From positions 62,001 through 126,000 of the forward strand of contig JAVDKK010000005.1 in NCBI GenBank assembly GCA_030849945.1: a stretch of 64,000 bases of DNA, given 5' to 3'. The translations under genes and the position numbers were made by a program. This document shows positions 1 to 8,950 of the stretch, piece by piece; the first letter of the stretch is position 1; every line of letters starts with the position of its first letter. The stretch is from Schauerella fraxinea. GTDB taxonomy: Bacteria; Pseudomonadota; Gammaproteobacteria; Burkholderiales; Burkholderiaceae_B. The notes below the pieces were generated by a model. That model was not told the DNA's origin and ran no database searches. It worked only from the letters and a program-made list of their open reading frames with translations.

Positions 1-284
1 TCTGGACCGATCAACGCTGCGAGCCATTCCGCTGCTGCCTCGGTCTGTGTCGCCTTGACAGCGAGAAAGACGAGATCGACGGTTTGATCGATCTGTCTGG
101 GATCCGTCTGGACCGGACCGGGAATGGTGATGAGGCGATCGCCATCGTGCAACGCAAGATGATCGCGGGGTGTGCGGCCGTACAGCAACGGCGTGCGGCC
201 GACTTCGTGCAGCACTGCCGCGATCGTGGTGCCGATGGCGCCCGGACCAACGACAGCTACGGATGTATTGATTTTTGTATCCAT
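1..284 (-). CDS. 2-dehydropantoate 2-reductase family protein, 5' part only
   Basis: An open frame starts at an ATG (282-284) and runs off the left window edge, so about 94 codons are visible. The N-terminus carries a Rossmann dinucleotide-binding loop (VVGPGAIGTT, about residues 10-19) followed by a beta-alpha pattern and a VFLAVKATQT segment, as in PanE/ApbA ketopantoate reductases, which use NADPH to make pantoate for CoA. An AGGAG ribosome site lies just upstream of the ATG. Family members are also used as general 2-hydroxyacid or 'ApbA-like' reductases, so pantothenate synthesis is not proven. It is either the chromosomal flank of the ICE or the next gene of a larger island. Confidence 0.72.
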   Translation of the reverse strand, partial: MDTKINTSVAVVGPGAIGTTIAAVLHEVGRTPLLYGRTPRDHLALHDGDRLITIPGPVQTDPRQIDQTVDLVFLAVKATQTEAAAEWLAALIGP

Positions 285-825
285 GGAAGCGGACTCCTGT
301 GGCTTTGCTGCAAAGCGCCAGCTCAGTAGGCCGTTGCTTGCTTCATATGCGCCAGATGGTCAATCTGACGCTTGCTGGCTTCAGAACACCTTGGTGGATC
401 AGCATCGACTCATGCGTATGGTCAGCAATGGCAGGAAGTACGGGGCGGTGCTTGAGCGGTGCAGAAGTCGCTTCGGTGACTTTTGCATCCACACACTCAG
501 TGGGGCCCCTTCCTTCACCTCCATTTGTCGAAGCAAAAAAGTACCGGTGTCAAGTCTTGCGTGCAAAGCACGTAAGGCTTGAAACCATATATGGGACAGT
601 AGGTTAGCTCTTTTCGGGGCCGCTTTGCAGAACCACGGCTTCGTCGGCTAGGAGCCACATAAGAGCGTCGGGGGAGAAAGCCGCATCGCACTGCGTCGTG
701 CTGGATTGCCGAGGAACGGCGGGCCTGTCGCGTCATCATAGCCCAGGAGGCATAGCGGCATCCAGAATGAAGAACGCGCAGCCTGGGGCTGCGCGTTCGA
801 TGGATGCCGTTGGTATGCGACGCCA
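285..825. other. 541-bp stretch without a credible gene; possible ICE terminus
   Basis: Apart from the hairpin at 772-798 no coding region is supported here. A minus-strand frame at 515-829 overlaps the DUF2274 stop by 4 nt, but it runs through that hairpin and has no recognisable protein character. In Tn4371-type ICEs the distal attachment site lies a few hundred bases after the DUF2274 gene, so attR could be here, but no repeat of the guaA-side junction was recognised. Confidence 0.5.
772..798 (-). terminator. Hairpin after the trb operon
   Basis: A perfect 12-bp inverted repeat (arms GAACGCGCAGCC and GGCTGCGCGTTC) with a 3-nt loop starts 28 nt beyond the stop of the last trb-operon gene. 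On the minus strand it is followed by a moderately T-rich CTTCATTCT, so it probably ends trb transcription, although the T tract is weak for a textbook intrinsic terminator. Confidence 0.65.
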
Positions 826-1071
826 TCATGTCGGCTTCGATGGCGCGCTCCGGGTCGCCGTGTCCTTCCTGAATCCCCGATCCCCCGCCATGAACGCCTC
901 CAGCATGTGAGGGATCAGCGTCATGGCATCAACCGCCTCGCCGTAGGTCTGCGCGTGCAGCGCGGCGTAGCGGTCGAGGTCGGCTTTCAAGCTGGCCGGG
1001 CAGGAAAAGGTCAGTTTGACGCTTTCGGTCTTGGGCAGCGGCCCGAGCCGCAGCTTCTTGGTCGTGCTCAT
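826..1071 (-). CDS. DUF2274 protein, last gene of the trb operon
   Basis: An 81-aa protein overlapping the trbI stop by 4 nt (ATGA). It has a short basic N-terminus, a KLTFSCPASLKADLDRYAAL segment resembling a ribbon-helix-helix strand and helix, and a helix ending near ML(E)AFMAGDRGF. A small DUF2274 protein in this place is a constant of Tn4371-type ICEs. Its function is unknown; a DNA-binding autoregulator is plausible from the fold-like pattern. The stop is followed by the 772-798 hairpin. Confidence 0.8.
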   Translation of the reverse strand: MSTTKKLRLGPLPKTESVKLTFSCPASLKADLDRYAALHAQTYGEAVDAMTLIPHMLEAFMAGDRGFRKDTATRSAPSKPT

Positions 1072-2336
1072 TGCGAAGCTCCCCGATTGGAGAACAGCGG
1101 CTGGTACGGCCGCAGCACCAGATCCCGGTTGACGATGATTCGCACGGGCAGGCCAGGCCGCTCGGTCAGCGTCGGCTGGATGTTCATGTTGCGTCGGGTG
1201 ATCTCCTGGCCGACCTGATTGATGCTGTCCTGGGCGCTGTCACGCCCGGCGATCACGATGCGGTTGCCGTCCTGGCGGTTTTCCGGCGCGGCCAGTTCTG
1301 CGCCGACGCCCAGCAGCGTCGTCAGCACTGCACCGGCAAAGATGCGGTTCCAGTGCCAGTCCATGTCGTCCTCCAAGCCCGCGTAGCCGGCCGGGTCGGT
1401 GCCCACTAGGTTGTCGAGCGTCAGCGAGGACGTGTCGGGCAAGATGATCCGGTTCCACACCACTTGCACGCGGCTCTGCCCGTAGCTCACCTGGCTGTTG
1501 TAACGGCCGAGGATGCGCGAACCCTGCGGAATCAGCAGGAACTTGCCCGTGGCCGTGTCATAGACCGGCTCCGTCACGGTGCCGATCACGTCGCCCGGCA
1601 AGTCCGACTTGATGCCTGTCACCAGCGCGCCGGCGATCACCGTTCCGGCCATCACTTGATAAGGGGACGCGGGCAGCGCCAGATTGCCGGAATTGCGGGT
1701 TTCCGTAGAACCGGCTTTCAGGAACGCCTCTTTCTGGTCTTGCCGGTTCTGCGCGGCGGTCGGGTCGGCAGGCTGGGCCGCCGTCGAGGCCGGCCCAGCA
1801 GCAAGCGGGTCGAAGGCCGCGAGCGTGTTTGCCGCGCCAAGCGCACCCGGCGCTGCCTGCGCTACCGTGGCGGCACCTTGGCCACCCGAGCGGAAGAACA
1901 CCGACGAAGCCGCCGCCGCATCGGCCTCCTTGCGCAAAGCATCTTCGGGGTTGTGGCCCGGCGGCGCATACGCCGGCGTCACCGGCTGCTGCGAGTTCAC
2001 AATGGCCGGGCCGAGATCACCCGGCAGCGGCGGCCCCAGCTCGGGCACTTTCGGCGGCAGCTTCGAGTAGTCGGCCGGCAGGCCATCCAGTCCTTCGGAC
2101 TTTGAGACGCGATCGACGTTGTAAAGCTCGGTCTGCTCGTTGGTACCACGCCGCTGCGGTTGCAGCGACCAGATCGTGGCCCCGAGCACGGCGACCGACA
2201 GGCCGCCGACGAGGATGGCCAGCGTGCGCCGGTTCAAGCGCGTGACCGGGCGCGGCTGGGCGCGCAGCGCCACCGCCTCGGGCGCCATCTTGCCCGCCTG
2301 TGGCGTGGCAAGGTCGGGAGCGTCGTCTTGGCTCAT
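1068..2336 (-). CDS. trbI: TrbI, VirB10-like type IV secretion channel protein
   Basis: 422 aa. VirB10/TrbI proteins span the envelope and link the energy-providing ATPases to the outer-membrane pore of the mating channel. A cytoplasmic N-terminus of about 37 residues precedes one membrane segment (TLAILVGGLSVAVLGATIW, about 38-58). A Pro/Ala-rich periplasmic linker follows (about 90-200), then the conserved C-terminal beta-barrel domain (from about YQVMAGTVIAGALVTGI, with LLIPQGSRILGRY). It starts 2 nt after the trbG stop and overlaps the DUF2274 gene. Length and layout are normal for the family. Confidence 0.95.
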   Translation of the reverse strand: MSQDDAPDLATPQAGKMAPEAVALRAQPRPVTRLNRRTLAILVGGLSVAVLGATIWSLQPQRRGTNEQTELYNVDRVSKSEGLDGLPADYSKLPPKVPELGPPLPGDLGPAIVNSQQPVTPAYAPPGHNPEDALRKEADAAAASSVFFRSGGQGAATVAQAAPGALGAANTLAAFDPLAAGPASTAAQPADPTAAQNRQDQKEAFLKAGSTETRNSGNLALPASPYQVMAGTVIAGALVTGIKSDLPGDVIGTVTEPVYDTATGKFLLIPQGSRILGRYNSQVSYGQSRVQVVWNRIILPDTSSLTLDNLVGTDPAGYAGLEDDMDWHWNRIFAGAVLTTLLGVGAELAAPENRQDGNRIVIAGRDSAQDSINQVGQEITRRNMNIQPTLTERPGLPVRIIVNRDLVLRPYQPLFSNRGASQ

Positions 2337-2338
2337 GG

Positions 2339-3331
2339 TCAGTTCCTCCGCGCAACGCCGTCCGTGCGCTCAATTCGCACCACGTCGCCCTTGTCTCCGC
2401 CCAGGCGGAGTTCGGCGGCGCCAAACAGCCGATCCACGATGTAGTACGGTGAGCGGAAGCGATAGTTGACCAGTTGCCCGTCGCCTTCCGGCCCGATCAC
2501 GAACAGCGGCGGCAGCTCGCCTTGCGCGATGCCGGCGGGGAACTGGATATAGACTTTCTGCCCGTCGTCGAACGCGCGCAGCGGCTTCCACGGCGGGTTG
2601 CTACCGCTGATCGCGTAGCGGAAGCGCAGGTTCTCCAACGACAGCCCGGTATCGACCGGCGCGGCAGCGCTGGCCGCCTGCGCCTGGCGCTGCAAGGCCA
2701 GCATCCGGTCGCGTGGGTACTCCCACGACACGGATGCCATCCACGTCTTTTCCGTCGAGGTCAGCTCCAGCAGATAGGTGCGGCGGCTGGTCGTGATGAC
2801 GAGATTGGTCTTCAGGCCCGAGCGGATCGGCTTGACCAAGACATTCACGCGCAGCTCGACACCGCTGCCGCTGGACGTATCGCCCACGATCCAGCGCACG
2901 GTATCACCAGCGGCCACCGTCACCAGCTCCTCGCCCGGCTGGAGCGAAATCACGGTCACGCGGCCCACGGCTGCATAGACTTGGTAGAGCGCGCCATCGG
3001 TGAACGGCCACACCTGAATCGCGTTGACGTATCCCTCGCGCGTGGGTGCGACGCGCGCCTCGGCATTGGCCCGTGAGACGCGCACCTTCTCGTCGGCTGG
3101 CTCCGGCGTGGGCTTGGCGTCCTCGGCTTCGGGCAATGGCTTCAACTGCGCCGGCATCGGCAGCACCTCGGGCACCGCCACCATCTCCACCGGCGCGGGT
3201 GGCTCGGGTAGCGGCTGGGCCTGCACCGGCTCATCGAGCGAGATGGTCGGCGGTGGCTTGCCCTGCGTGGCGCAGCCCGCCAACGCAAGCAAGATCACCG
3301 GCAAAGCGGATTTACGGAAAAGATCATTCAT
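2339..3331 (-). CDS. trbG: TrbG, VirB9-like outer-membrane channel lipoprotein
   Basis: 330 aa. TrbG/VirB9 forms the outer-membrane part of the conjugation channel with TrbI. The chosen ATG overlaps the trbF stop by 4 nt and gives a lipoprotein signal (LALAGC, Cys about residue 20). A Pro-rich stretch rich in PLPEPPAP-like repeats follows, then a VirB9 domain with IQVWPFTDGALYQVYAAVG and the C-terminal PPLFVIGPEGDGQLVNYRF segment. The frame stays open far upstream of this ATG, but that part only shadows trbF and trbL. The family usually has either a Sec or a lipoprotein signal; here it looks lipidated, so a separate VirB7 partner may not be needed. Confidence 0.93.
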   Translation of the reverse strand: MNDLFRKSALPVILLALAGCATQGKPPPTISLDEPVQAQPLPEPPAPVEMVAVPEVLPMPAQLKPLPEAEDAKPTPEPADEKVRVSRANAEARVAPTREGYVNAIQVWPFTDGALYQVYAAVGRVTVISLQPGEELVTVAAGDTVRWIVGDTSSGSGVELRVNVLVKPIRSGLKTNLVITTSRRTYLLELTSTEKTWMASVSWEYPRDRMLALQRQAQAASAAAPVDTGLSLENLRFRYAISGSNPPWKPLRAFDDGQKVYIQFPAGIAQGELPPLFVIGPEGDGQLVNYRFRSPYYIVDRLFGAAELRLGGDKGDVVRIERTDGVARRN

Positions 3332-4032
3332 GGCTTGGCTCCTTCGGAAGAATCCAGTTCGCGGCTCCACGACAGGCCGTTGACGTAGATGCCCAAGGGG
3401 TTCTTGCGCAGACGTTCTTCGGTGCGCGGCGGCTGAAGCACGATGGACACCACGGCCGTCCACCGCTCCAAGCCCGCCGCAGCACCGTTGACGTAGCGGC
3501 GTTCCGTCCAGCGCACGTTGAAAGACGTGTCGCTTGCGCGCACGACGCTGGTGATCTGTACCGTCACCGACTCCTTGCCGATGCGCGCGAACGGGTCGTT
3601 GACCCGTGCGTAGTCGTTGAGCACGGCCGCGCCCTTGTCGGTCGTGTAGTCGTAGGCGTCGAGCCAGTTCTGGCGGACGACGATGGGGTCGATGGACAGC
3701 GAGCGCACCAGCGTCACGAAGCGCGCGATGTGGTGCGCGGTCTGCGCATCGTTGGGCCGGTATGGCGTGGCGGCTTCGCCCACGGCGCGTACCTGGCCCG
3801 CGTTGTCCACCTCCACGACGTAGGGCGTCACGATGGATTGCGCCGAGCGCCACACCAGGCCGCCGGCCATCAGCAGAGCAAGCGTCAGGCAGCCGAAGGC
3901 CATCAGGCGCCAGTTCTTCGCCTGCACGCGCGGCGAGCCGATACGGTCGTCCCACACCTGGCCGGCAGCTTGGTACGGCGTGGCAGGCTGCGGCGTGTCG
4001 GCATAGCGCACCTGCGGTTTCTTGAATCGCAT
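3328..4032 (-). CDS. trbF: TrbF, VirB8-like inner-membrane assembly protein
   Basis: 234 aa. VirB8/TrbF nucleates assembly of the secretion channel at the inner membrane. A basic N-terminus (about 1-38) is followed by one membrane segment (LMAFGCLTLALLMAGGLVW) and a periplasmic VirB8 domain with the VRSLSIDPIVVRQNWLDAYDY and WTERRYVNG segments. Its start has an AGGAG site 7 nt upstream, 12 nt after the trbL stop. Its stop overlaps trbG by 4 nt. Confidence 0.94.
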   Translation of the reverse strand: MRFKKPQVRYADTPQPATPYQAAGQVWDDRIGSPRVQAKNWRLMAFGCLTLALLMAGGLVWRSAQSIVTPYVVEVDNAGQVRAVGEAATPYRPNDAQTAHHIARFVTLVRSLSIDPIVVRQNWLDAYDYTTDKGAAVLNDYARVNDPFARIGKESVTVQITSVVRASDTSFNVRWTERRYVNGAAAGLERWTAVVSIVLQPPRTEERLRKNPLGIYVNGLSWSRELDSSEGAKP

Positions 4033-4044
4033 GGTCGGTTCTCC

Positions 4045-5427
4045 TTATGAATCGGAATCGCGCAGGCTCGGCCCCTGGCCGGAGCCGCCGCCATCGCCAC
4101 CGCGCAGGGCGTGGGCGGTGGTGGTCGCGGCATGGGTGAGTTGCTGGCGGCGATGCAGCCGCTTGGCCCAAGCGGGTTGTGCATTGGCTGCGCCGGAGGT
4201 GGCCTCGCCTGTGGCAGCTTGGCTGGATGCTCCGGCTCCCCCGGTCGCGCCTGCGTCGGCCGCCTGGCCGTTCCAACCAGCGCGGAACGGAGCGGCCATG
4301 CGCTGACCGATCGCGGAAGCACGGGACGCTGCGCCGCGCCCGGCTGTCTGCGCGCCGGTCTTGGCGACATTGCCCAGGCCAGCCATCGCACCCTTCGCGC
4401 CACCGCCTGCGGAGGCGGAACCAGCCTGAAACGCAGAGCGGGCGCTGCCGGCGGTCGAGGCGGCAGCACGCGCGCCGGTGCCGGCGAGCTTGGCGGCGGC
4501 AGGCGCCATGCGCGCCCCGGCCATGACGGCGCCACCTACGCCCGTCGCGGCAGCGCCGACAGCAACAGCCGTGCCGGCTGCGCCGACAGCGGCACCCGCC
4601 ATCGCGCCGGCGCCGAGCTGCGGCGCACCGGACACCAGGCCCGTGGCGATGCCGGGGCCGAAGATCCCCAGCGCCAGCAAGGTGAGCGAGGCCAGCATGA
4701 TGACCAGCGCGTGGTCGATGGAAGGCTCGTCGGGATGCACTTGGAACTCGGCGAACAGGCCCGAGCCAATGCCGACGATCACAGCCAAGACCAAGACCTT
4801 GATGCCAGCCGATACCACGTTGCCCAGCACCTTCTCGGCAAGGAAGCTGGTCTTGTTCCACAAGGCGAACGGCACCAGCACGAACCCGGCTAGCGTGGTC
4901 AGCTTGAACTCGATCAGCGTGATGAAAAGCTGGATCGCCAACACGAAGAAGCACAAGACCACGACCAGCCAGGCGAGGAACATCACCGCGATGGCGTCGA
5001 GATTGACGAACACCTCGGGGAAACCGGCCATCTCGCCGACTTGCTCCAGAATCGGCGCTCCTGCGTCGATGCCGGTTTTCGCCAGCCTGCCCGGCTGCAA
5101 GAAGTTCTCCAACGTGATGGCCGAGCCGGTGGCCGTCAGGCCCAGGCCGGCGAAGGAGCGGAACACGATGCCAGCCAGCCAGTTGAAGTTGCCGATGATG
5201 TAAGCGAAGGCACCGACGTAGAGCACCTTGCGCAGCAGCTTGGCGATCACGTCCTCGCCCTGGCCGGTGGCGTGGCTCATCGCCCAATACAGCCCGGCGA
5301 TGGTCATGTCGATGACGATCAGCGTGGCGGTCAGGAAGGCCACTTCGCCCTGCAACAGCCCGAAACCCGAGTCGATGTAGGTGGAGAAGATGTTGAGGAA
5401 GCGGTCGATGATGGTCACGTCATTCAT
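4045..5427 (-). CDS. trbL: TrbL, VirB6-like polytopic membrane protein
   Basis: 460 aa. VirB6/TrbL is the inner-membrane channel component that contacts DNA in transit. About six hydrophobic segments lie in residues 25-280, including FLTATLIVIDMTIAGLYWAM and ITLIEFKLTTLAGFVLVPFA. An Ala/Gly-rich small-residue stretch (about 285-400) and a charged C-terminal tail follow, the usual TrbL/VirB6 plan. The start overlaps the preceding lipoprotein gene by 4 nt. The low-complexity 3' half leaves several other frames open; these are not genes. Confidence 0.92.
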   Translation of the reverse strand: MNDVTIIDRFLNIFSTYIDSGFGLLQGEVAFLTATLIVIDMTIAGLYWAMSHATGQGEDVIAKLLRKVLYVGAFAYIIGNFNWLAGIVFRSFAGLGLTATGSAITLENFLQPGRLAKTGIDAGAPILEQVGEMAGFPEVFVNLDAIAVMFLAWLVVVLCFFVLAIQLFITLIEFKLTTLAGFVLVPFALWNKTSFLAEKVLGNVVSAGIKVLVLAVIVGIGSGLFAEFQVHPDEPSIDHALVIMLASLTLLALGIFGPGIATGLVSGAPQLGAGAMAGAAVGAAGTAVAVGAAATGVGGAVMAGARMAPAAAKLAGTGARAAASTAGSARSAFQAGSASAGGGAKGAMAGLGNVAKTGAQTAGRGAASRASAIGQRMAAPFRAGWNGQAADAGATGGAGASSQAATGEATSGAANAQPAWAKRLHRRQQLTHAATTTAHALRGGDGGGSGQGPSLRDSDS

Positions 5428-5741
5428 GGCGCGTCCTCTTGATCGGATGAGGCCGGCGATTCGCCATCGGCCGGTTCATCGAAACTCGGCGGGATGGGCG
5501 GCAGATCGGCCAGCGTCTGGTATTCATCCGACCCGGCCTGGCCGGAGAAGAAGCGCCGCCGGAAGGCTTCGGCGGCGGCGCGGCAAGCGTCCTCGCCCGT
5601 GGCCTGCCGGTCGGCTGCGCATTGCGCGCGCAATGCCTTGAGCCGCACGGGATCGGCGGCCAGGGCATCGGCAAGGTTGTCGGCCGGCTGCTCGCTGCAA
5701 GCGGTCAGCAGCGCGGCACACAGGGCGAGGACGCATCGCAT
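5424..5741 (-). CDS. trbK: TrbK-like entry-exclusion lipoprotein
   Basis: 105 aa. The place between trbJ and trbL is that of trbK, whose lipoprotein product blocks redundant transfer into cells already carrying the element. The N-terminus is a lipoprotein signal (LCAALLTAC, Cys about 15). The mature part has LADALAADPVRLKALRAQC, then a conserved second Cys and an AFRRRFF motif, ending in an acidic Pro-rich tail. A second gene with the same pattern lies at 13368-13646, so this element carries two exclusion-type lipoproteins. It overlaps trbL by 4 nt. Confidence 0.8.
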   Translation of the reverse strand: MRCVLALCAALLTACSEQPADNLADALAADPVRLKALRAQCAADRQATGEDACRAAAEAFRRRFFSGQAGSDEYQTLADLPPIPPSFDEPADGESPASSDQEDAP

Positions 5742-5753
5742 GGCGGCCTCCCA

Positions 5754-6479
5754 TCAGTTGCCGTAGAAATTCACGGGCTGCGGCGTGTACGGCGTGCCAT
5801 CGCCCAGGAAGCGCCGCCGCACCTCGCGGGCGCGTTCCGTGGCCGCCGCCTGCCGTGCCAGTTCCAGCGCAGTCGCCCGGTCTTGCGTGATCTGGAGCCG
5901 CTGCGCCTGGATCGACTGCTTGGCCTGCAAGGCAAGGAGTTGGTTCGTCGCCTGCATCGCTTGCAGCGCGCCTTCGGCCGACTGGCTCTTACCCACGAGG
6001 TCGGCCAGCACGCTTTCGTCTTCGCTCAGGTTCTGCGACACCTGGGCCTGCATCTGCATGGAGGTCTGCAAGCCGTTGAGCGTGTTCCTCCAGCGCTCCT
6101 GCGCGTCGCGGTACATCTGGTCGCCGCTGACGGTGGCGGCGTACTGCTCGGGGTACAGGCGCGCGAACTCCCGATCCAGATTCGTCACGTCGTAGGCCAA
6201 TCCCCTGGCTTGAGCGATCAGCCTCTCGGTCGTAGCCAGATTGGCGCGCAACTGGTTCACCACGCTGGACGGCAGGCTGGCGAGGTTGCGCGCCTGGTTC
6301 ATCAACATCTGTGCTTCGTTCTGGAGCTGCTGGATCTGGTTGTTGATCTGCTCCAGCGTGCGGATCGCGGTCAGCGTGTTCTGCACGAGGTTCGTGGGAT
6401 CGACCACGACCCATTGCGCATGAGCGGTGGCGGTGCAAAGCATGGCCGCGACGGCGGCGGCGATAAGGCGCTTCTTCAT
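5754..6479 (-). CDS. trbJ: TrbJ, VirB5-like pilus/adhesion protein
   Basis: 241 aa. TrbJ/VirB5 is a secreted minor pilus component needed for mating contact. The ATG overlaps the trbE stop by 4 nt and begins a Sec signal peptide (about 1-22, ending AHA). The mature protein is almost all helical and coiled-coil-like, with QNTLTAIRTLEQINNQIQQL near the start and many Gln/Arg/Glu heptads. The C-terminal tail (RRRFLGDGTPYTP) closely matches the tail of the EexN-like protein at 13368-13646, which is unusual for proteins of different roles. Confidence 0.92.
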   Translation of the reverse strand: MKKRLIAAAVAAMLCTATAHAQWVVVDPTNLVQNTLTAIRTLEQINNQIQQLQNEAQMLMNQARNLASLPSSVVNQLRANLATTERLIAQARGLAYDVTNLDREFARLYPEQYAATVSGDQMYRDAQERWRNTLNGLQTSMQMQAQVSQNLSEDESVLADLVGKSQSAEGALQAMQATNQLLALQAKQSIQAQRLQITQDRATALELARQAAATERAREVRRRFLGDGTPYTPQPVNFYGN

Positions 6480-8935
6480 GACAGGCTCTCCTGTGGGTGG
6501 TCGGTGGTACGGAGGGAACCCGGCGCCAGGCCGGGGAACGAGGGCAGCAGGTCGGCCGCCCAATCGAGGCCGCGATGGCGCAGCGAAGCGCCCGCGAAGC
6601 CGGGTGCGCCGGCGTCCAGCAGCAGGCGGTCTATGTCGCGCTGGTCTTGCGGCGTGGACGCGCCCGCGAAGGCCAGCGCCGCCGGCCCCAGGTCGAGGTC
6701 GAACAGGCGGTTGCCGAGACGGGATTGGTAGTAGTAGTCGCGCTTGGGCTGCGCGGTGGCGACGATTTCGATCTGCCGCCTGTTGAGGCCGAAGCCCTCG
6801 TAGATCGTGCGAATCTGCGGCTCGGTGGCCTGCGGGTTGGGCAGGAAAATCCGACTCGGGCAGCTCTCGATGATCGCGGGCGCGATGCTCGAATCCTTGA
6901 TGTCGGCGAGGCTCTGCGTGGCGAAGATGACGCTGACGTTCTTCTTGCGCAGCGTTTTGAGCCACTGGCGGATACGCGCGGCAAACACCGGGTCATCGAG
7001 GAACAGCCACGCTTCATCGAGGATCAGCAGCGTGGGCGCGCCGTCGAAGCGTTCATCGAAACGCGCAAAGAGGTAATGCAGCACGGCCATGACGGCGGCC
7101 TTGCTGTGCATCAGTTCCTCCATCTCGAAGCACTGCACGTCGGCCATGCCCAGCCGGTCAAGGTCGGCGTCCAGCAGCTTGCCGTGGGCACCACCGAGCA
7201 CATAAGGCGACAGCGCCTGCCGCAGCGTGTTCGATTGCAGCAGCACGGAAAGCCCCGTCATCGTGCGCTGCTCCACCGGCGCACCGGCGAGGCTGCCGAG
7301 CGCCGACCAGATGGCCGCTTTCTCGTCGGGGCCGACCGCCACGCCTTCGTGCAGCAAGCGGCCTTCGATCCACTCGGCGGCCCAGGTGCGGTAGCCCTCG
7401 CGGTCGATGCGTGCCAAAGGCTGGAAGGCGATTTCTCCGTCCGCGCCCAGGTCGTAGTATTCGCCGCCCAGCCCAAGGATCGTGGCTCGCATGGAGCGGC
7501 CCATGTCGAAGGCGAAGATGCGCGAGCCGCGATAGCGGCGGAACTGCATCGCCAGCGTGGCGAGCAAGACCGACTTGCCCATGCCAGTCGGCCCCGCGAC
7601 CAGCGTGTGGCCCACGTCGCCGATGTGCGTCACCAGCCGAAACGGTGTGGCGCCATCGGTGCGCGTGACGATCAGCGGCGGGCCGTCGAGGTGGTCGTTC
7701 TTCTCCGGCCCGGCCCATACCGCCGACACCGGCATCATGTGCGCCAGATTCAGCGTCGAGACGATGGGCTGGCGCACGTTGGCGTAGGCGTTGCCGGGGA
7801 GCGAGGACAGCCACGCATCCACGGCGTTGAGCGTTTCGGGGATGGTCACGAACCCGCGCCCCTGGATGACGCGCTCCACCATGCGCAGCTTCTCGTCTGC
7901 CACGGCGGCGTCCTCGTCCATGACGGTGACGGTTGCCGTCAGATAGCCGAAGGCGACTTGATCGCTACCCAGTTCCTGCAAGGCGGCGTCCGCATCAGCA
8001 GCCTTGTTGTTAGCATCGGTATCGACCAGCGGGCTTTCCTGCTGGAAGATCGTTTCGCGCAGCAGCGCGATGACGTTCTTGCGCTTGGCGAACCACTGGC
8101 GGCGCAAGCGCCCCAACTCCCGTTCCGCCTCGGATTTGTCGAGGCAAAGAAAGCGCGTACTCCAGCGGTAGGCAAAACCGAGGCGGTTGAGGTCGTCCAG
8201 AATCCCCGGCCAGGTCGAGGTCGGAAAGCCCCGTACCGACACCACCCGAAGGTGCTGGTCGCCCAGCATGGGCGCCAGGCCACCGACCAGTGCGGAATCG
8301 GTCAGCAGCGCGTCGATATGGAACGCCACTTCGGGCACGCCGACGCGATAGCGCCGCGTCGAGATGGTGGCGTGCAGGTAGGTCAGTGTCTGGCCGTCAT
8401 CGAGCCAAGCGATTTCCGGCATCACGCCATCGAGCAGGTCAAAGACGCGATCCGTCTCCGCGACGAAGGCTTGCAGCCGCTCGCGCCAGTCCACGCCATC
8501 GGTGGGCCGGTTCTCGTACAGCATCCCCGCCGCGCGGGCGCGCGATTCCTCGGGCGGCAGGTACACCAGCGTCAGGTGATAGCCGCTCTCGAAGTCGTTG
8601 CCCGATTCCTCAAAGGTGGCCCGGCGCTCCTCGTCCACCAGCCACGACAGCGGCTCGGGAAACTCCGAGTGCGGATAGTCGGCAGCGGGTCGGCGCTCGG
8701 CCTCGATGAACAGCGCCCAGCCCGAACCCATGCGGCGTAGCGCGTTGTTCAAGCGCGCCGACGTGGCAATCAGTTCGCCTTGCGTCGCGCTGTCGAGGTC
8801 AGGCCCACGAAACCGGGCCGTGCGCTGGAAACTGCCGTCCTTGTTCAAGATGACACCCGGCGCGACCAGCCCGGCCCAGGGCAGCCAGTCGGCGAGCAAG
8901 GCCGGGCGCTGGCGGTATTCGGCTAGGTTCAGCAT
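6476..8935 (-). CDS. trbE: TrbE, VirB4-type conjugation ATPase
   Basis: 819 aa. VirB4/TrbE ATPases power pilus assembly and DNA transfer at the inner face of the membrane. An N-terminal CagE/TrbE domain occupies about residues 1-400. The ATPase domain has Walker A GPTGMGKS (448-455) and Walker B LLILDE (636-641), followed by FATQSLADIKDSS. The start has GAGGA just upstream and lies 15 nt after the trbD stop. Length and motifs are those of an intact enzyme. Confidence 0.97.
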   Translation of the reverse strand: MLNLAEYRQRPALLADWLPWAGLVAPGVILNKDGSFQRTARFRGPDLDSATQGELIATSARLNNALRRMGSGWALFIEAERRPAADYPHSEFPEPLSWLVDEERRATFEESGNDFESGYHLTLVYLPPEESRARAAGMLYENRPTDGVDWRERLQAFVAETDRVFDLLDGVMPEIAWLDDGQTLTYLHATISTRRYRVGVPEVAFHIDALLTDSALVGGLAPMLGDQHLRVVSVRGFPTSTWPGILDDLNRLGFAYRWSTRFLCLDKSEAERELGRLRRQWFAKRKNVIALLRETIFQQESPLVDTDANNKAADADAALQELGSDQVAFGYLTATVTVMDEDAAVADEKLRMVERVIQGRGFVTIPETLNAVDAWLSSLPGNAYANVRQPIVSTLNLAHMMPVSAVWAGPEKNDHLDGPPLIVTRTDGATPFRLVTHIGDVGHTLVAGPTGMGKSVLLATLAMQFRRYRGSRIFAFDMGRSMRATILGLGGEYYDLGADGEIAFQPLARIDREGYRTWAAEWIEGRLLHEGVAVGPDEKAAIWSALGSLAGAPVEQRTMTGLSVLLQSNTLRQALSPYVLGGAHGKLLDADLDRLGMADVQCFEMEELMHSKAAVMAVLHYLFARFDERFDGAPTLLILDEAWLFLDDPVFAARIRQWLKTLRKKNVSVIFATQSLADIKDSSIAPAIIESCPSRIFLPNPQATEPQIRTIYEGFGLNRRQIEIVATAQPKRDYYYQSRLGNRLFDLDLGPAALAFAGASTPQDQRDIDRLLLDAGAPGFAGASLRHRGLDWAADLLPSFPGLAPGSLRTTDHPQESLS

Positions 8936-8950
8936 CGCGGCGTCCTCCCC

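Noticed and set aside
515..829. Frame after DUF2274 with a 4-nt ATGA overlap
   Set aside because: It runs through the perfect 12-bp hairpin of the operon terminator and has no protein-like features; the overlap is probably chance.
2339..5287. 982-codon open frame on the minus strand across trbG, trbF and trbL
   Set aside because: Only its end (2339-3331) is a real gene (trbG, lipoprotein start, 4-nt overlap with trbF). The rest is a shadow of trbF and trbL caused by high GC.
6497..8740. 747-codon open frame on the plus strand opposite trbE
   Set aside because: trbE on the other strand has all VirB4 motifs; the opposing frame has no domain and a composition typical of antisense shadows.
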